A DNA stretch of 6,395 nucleotides from an uncultured Eggerthellaceae bacterium (GTDB lineage Bacteria > Actinomycetota > Coriobacteriia > Coriobacteriales > Eggerthellaceae), in NCBI GenBank assembly GCA_934623455.1, contig CAKTVK010000112.1, positions 1-6,395 on the forward strand, read 5' to 3'. Below are positions 5,203 through 6,395 of this stretch, one piece after another (position 1 is the first letter of the stretch; every line of letters starts with the position of its first letter). A model generated the notes under the pieces. It was not told the DNA's origin. It ran no database searches and saw only the letters and a program-made list of their open reading frames with translations. The position numbers and the translations under genes are program-made.

Positions 5203-5688
5203 ATGAAAAAGATTCTGCTTGCCGCGCTTGCCCTGTGCACCGCATGCATTGTTCTTGCAGGTTGCAGCGGCGGCCAGGGCTCTGCAGGCGCCACGAGCGC
5301 AGGAAACACCACGGGCCTGGAACCTGGAACCTACACGGCAAAGTTCGAGACCGACAGCACGATGTTCGCCATCAACGAGCACTACAAAGACGAAGCCACC
5401 CTTGAAGTGACCGACAAAGGCGCCACGCTCCACGCCGTACTGCGCGGAAAGGGCATTGTAAAATTGCATGTCGGAACCGCTGAAAGCGCCCAGCAAAGCG
5501 GCGCCCAGCTGCTGGAACCCACCGAGACCACAGTAACCTTCGATGATGGCTACAAGAAGAAATGCTACGCCTTCGATATTCCTGTAGCGGAAATCGACAA
5601 GGAATTCGATTGCGCCATTCTGGGCGAAAAAGGCTCGTGGTATAACCATAAAGTCAAAGTGACCGACGTTCAGCGCGCAGAGAAATAA
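5203..5688 (+). CDS. small lipoprotein, probable extracytoplasmic ligand-binding protein, function unknown
   Basis: 161 residues; AAGGAG lies 7 bases before the ATG. Lipoprotein signal 1-21 (KKILLAALALCTACIVLAGC, C21 the lipidated residue), a Gly/Ser/Ala linker to about 40, then one compact beta-rich domain (about 42-157): LEPGTYTAKFETDSTMFAINE, TLEVTDKGATLHAVLRGKGIVKLHVG, AFDIPVAEIDKEFDCAIL, GSWYNHKVKV. I recognise this as a family of small gut-bacterial lipoproteins (typical forms have GTYTAEFDTDSSMFHVNE and FDLALIGTKGKWYDH), usually unannotated. The pattern G-x-Y-x-x-x-F, a Met in the first loop and alternating beta strands recalls NEAT heme-binding domains, but the NEAT YxxxY heme signature is not clear. 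It follows cbiK in the same direction, 122 bases away across a terminator, so a role with metals, heme or corrinoids is plausible but unproven. The gene is intact and uses codons like cbiK. Confidence 0.85.
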   Translation: MKKILLAALALCTACIVLAGCSGGQGSAGATSAGNTTGLEPGTYTAKFETDSTMFAINEHYKDEATLEVTDKGATLHAVLRGKGIVKLHVGTAESAQQSGAQLLEPTETTVTFDDGYKKKCYAFDIPVAEIDKEFDCAILGEKGSWYNHKVKVTDVQRAEK

Positions 5689-5784
5689 ACGACGCAAAGT
5701 CGCAAATGCCATACCCCAGCGCCGTCTGCACAGCGCACTTGAAACTGCGCCGATCACTAGCCGTCGCGACCAAGTGAAGTTGCA
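5689..5784. other. spacer between the lipoprotein gene and the intron; 3' exon side of the intron
   Basis: No gene is seen. A 5-bp hairpin (GCGCA/TGCGC near 5737-5754) lacks a T tract, so I do not call a terminator for the lipoprotein gene. Bases from 5784 downward on the minus strand would be the 3' exon of the group II intron. Confidence 0.5.
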
Positions 5785-5824
5785 ATCGAGTAGGAGGTGC
5801 GTCGTTATTCGGCGCACCGTCCTC
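5785..5824 (-). ncRNA. group II intron domain VI and 3' splice site
   Basis: The minus-strand RNA forms a stem GGUGCG (5813-5818) / CGCACC (5796-5801), and then CCUACUCGAU. The A at 5791 is 7 bases from the proposed 3' end at 5785, the normal place for the branch-point adenosine, and the intron would end in AU as group II introns often do (AY). Confidence 0.75.
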
Positions 5825-5828
5825 TCAC

Positions 5829-5860
5829 ACCACCGTGCGTACCGTTCGGTACACGGCGGT
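5829..5860 (-). ncRNA. group II intron domain V
   Basis: A 32-base hairpin: a 9-bp lower stem ACCGCCGUG / CACGGUGGU with one G-U pair, a 2-base CG bulge on the 3' strand, and a 4-bp upper stem UACC/GGUA with a GAAC tetraloop. This is the invariant architecture of the catalytic domain V, with CGC at the catalytic triad position. GUGAGAGG follows, as is typical downstream of intron maturase genes. Confidence 0.85.
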
Positions 5861-5864
5861 TCCG

Positions 5865-6323
5865 CTAACTTACACGCACCTGCCTGTAATAATCCGAGAA
5901 AAACAGGTAGCCTTTACGACGTAGCTGCTCGTTTCTGATTGCCTTGCTCATTATGGGGCTTCCAGCTGTTCGCCAGTAGCTTTTACGAGTATTGGCAAAT
6001 TCCCATGCTTTTTGCCTTTCGATGCCGCATTTCCTTAACATCTTATAGCGTGTGCGAACACGCTTCCATTGCTTCCAGTAGACCATGCGGATGCGCCTGC
6101 GCATCCATTTATCTACTTGACATAGCAATGACCTCATATCCGCCAGCTTAAAGTAGTTGACCCAGCCCCGCACAAACCACGTTATGGCTTGTGGCCTATA
6201 GTCATTTGGCATTGCGTTGCTTCTCGCGGTGAGTTCCCTTACGCGCTCTTTCATCGCCTTGATGGATTTCGGGTGCACGCGAAGGCGACACCTCCCATCT
6301 TTGCGATAGAAGGCATAACCTAG
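5865..6323 (-). pseudogene. ltrA-like: group II intron reverse transcriptase/maturase, C-terminal remnant
   Basis: 152 codons plus TAG, homologous to the last third of LtrA-type proteins. The visible protein starts LGYAFYRKDGRCRLRVHPKS, the end of the RT thumb, and continues through the maturase domain X: VRELTARSNAM, YRPQAITWFVRGWVNYFKLAD, RRRIRMVYWKQWKRVRTRYK, KAWEFANTRKSYWRTA, and ends GYLFFSDYYRQVRVS. There is no HNH endonuclease domain after it. Full-length relatives are about 400-600 residues; the palm with YADD is missing. The reading frame stays open a few codons upstream of 6323 but the codon before LGY gives Ser instead of the usual Phe (FLGY), and an in-frame stop TAG follows at 6348-6350, so the upstream sequence is foreign. 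A GTG at 6278 could be called as a start by a gene finder but is not a true start. Confidence 0.88.
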
Positions 6324-6395
6324 GGAAGCGCTGATTAACTGAGGTTTCTATCTCCCCGATGCGCCTTCCCGCCGTTTTTTCGCGATTCCCGGCCG
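6324..6395. mobile_element. probable end of an insertion sequence (IS5-like target choice)
   Basis: At 6324 the sequence changes abruptly from intron homology to GGAAGCGCTGATTAA, which resembles an IS terminal inverted repeat. It is preceded by CTAG (6320-6323), a target of the YTAR type duplicated by IS5-family elements. The remaining 72 bases run off the window, so neither a transposase nor the second end can be seen. Two short frames on the minus strand are open to the edge and stop near the end (TAG at 6348-6350; TAA near 6336-6338); either could be a transposase tail. The family is a guess. Confidence 0.45.

Larger units (their letters stand above)
5785..6323 (-). mobile_element. group II intron, 3' part only
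   Basis: On the minus strand this holds, in order, the C-terminal part of an intron reverse transcriptase/maturase, domain V and domain VI ending CTACTCGAT at 5785. The 5' ribozyme domains and the N-terminal two thirds of the reverse transcriptase are not in the window; homology stops at a CTAG at 6320-6323. The element lies antisense to the lipoprotein gene, so it inserted behind that gene and not into it. Without its 5' part next to it, the copy should be unable to splice or move by itself. Confidence 0.85.

Noticed and set aside
5689..5784. Terminator for the small lipoprotein gene
   Set aside because: Only short stems (CGAC/GTCG, GCGCA/TGCGC) without a T tract; not enough to call.
5050..5817. 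A 255-codon open frame on the minus strand opposite the small lipoprotein gene
   Set aside because: It crosses the cbiK terminator, the lipoprotein gene and the domain VI end of the intron, and has no recognisable domain.
1..6395. CRISPR array, tRNA or rRNA genes
   Set aside because: No regularly spaced repeats and no tRNA or rRNA core motifs seen on either strand by eye.

Overview
The window looks like chromosomal DNA of a gut actinomycete of the class Coriobacteriia (Eggerthella/Slackia/Adlercreutzia type). I infer this from protein style: an exported CbiK-type chelatase with an Ala/Ser-rich linker, a large GLUG/dockerin surface protein, Ala-rich lipoprotein signals and moderate GC. The assignment is by recollection of family resemblance and not by search; some Clostridia would be an alternative.

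Layout. (1) 1-90, minus strand: the first 30 codons of the tRNA thiolase gene mnmA, running off the left edge. (2) 91-442: gene-free, holding a probable mnmA promoter, a short tandem/inverted repeat (253-300) and two hairpins that read as terminators for the minus-strand gene that follows. (3) 443-3121, minus strand: an 892-residue secreted modular protein with a transcobalamin-like DUF4430 domain, a cadherin-like beta-sandwich, GLUG/beta-helix repeats, a cohesin-like domain and a type I dockerin. (4) 3122-3877: a 756-base divergent control region with two back-to-back cobalamin-type riboswitches. The plus-strand one is canonical and precedes the chelatase gene. The minus-strand one is short and divergent, and is followed by a transcription terminator ahead of the surface protein gene. 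(5) 3878-5080, plus: a lipoprotein form of the sirohydrochlorin cobaltochelatase CbiK. (6) A strong intrinsic terminator, then 5203-5688, plus: a small lipoprotein of a family that I associate, from memory, with tetrapyrrole/metal uptake loci. (7) 5785-6323, minus: the 3' end of a group II intron (maturase C-terminus, domain V, domain VI). (8) 6324-6395: probably the end of an insertion sequence that cut the intron reverse transcriptase at a CTAG site.

How the genes fit together. The two divergent genes are both exported and both under apparent cobalamin control, so cobalamin shortage should turn on a surface corrinoid-binding protein and a membrane-anchored cobalt (or other metal) chelatase together. 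The small lipoprotein may be a third outer component, though a terminator and a possible own promoter separate it from cbiK. An extracytoplasmic corrinoid/tetrapyrrole capture or metal-handling system is the most interesting reading of the window; its chemistry is inference. The right end is mobile-element debris that bounds this locus.
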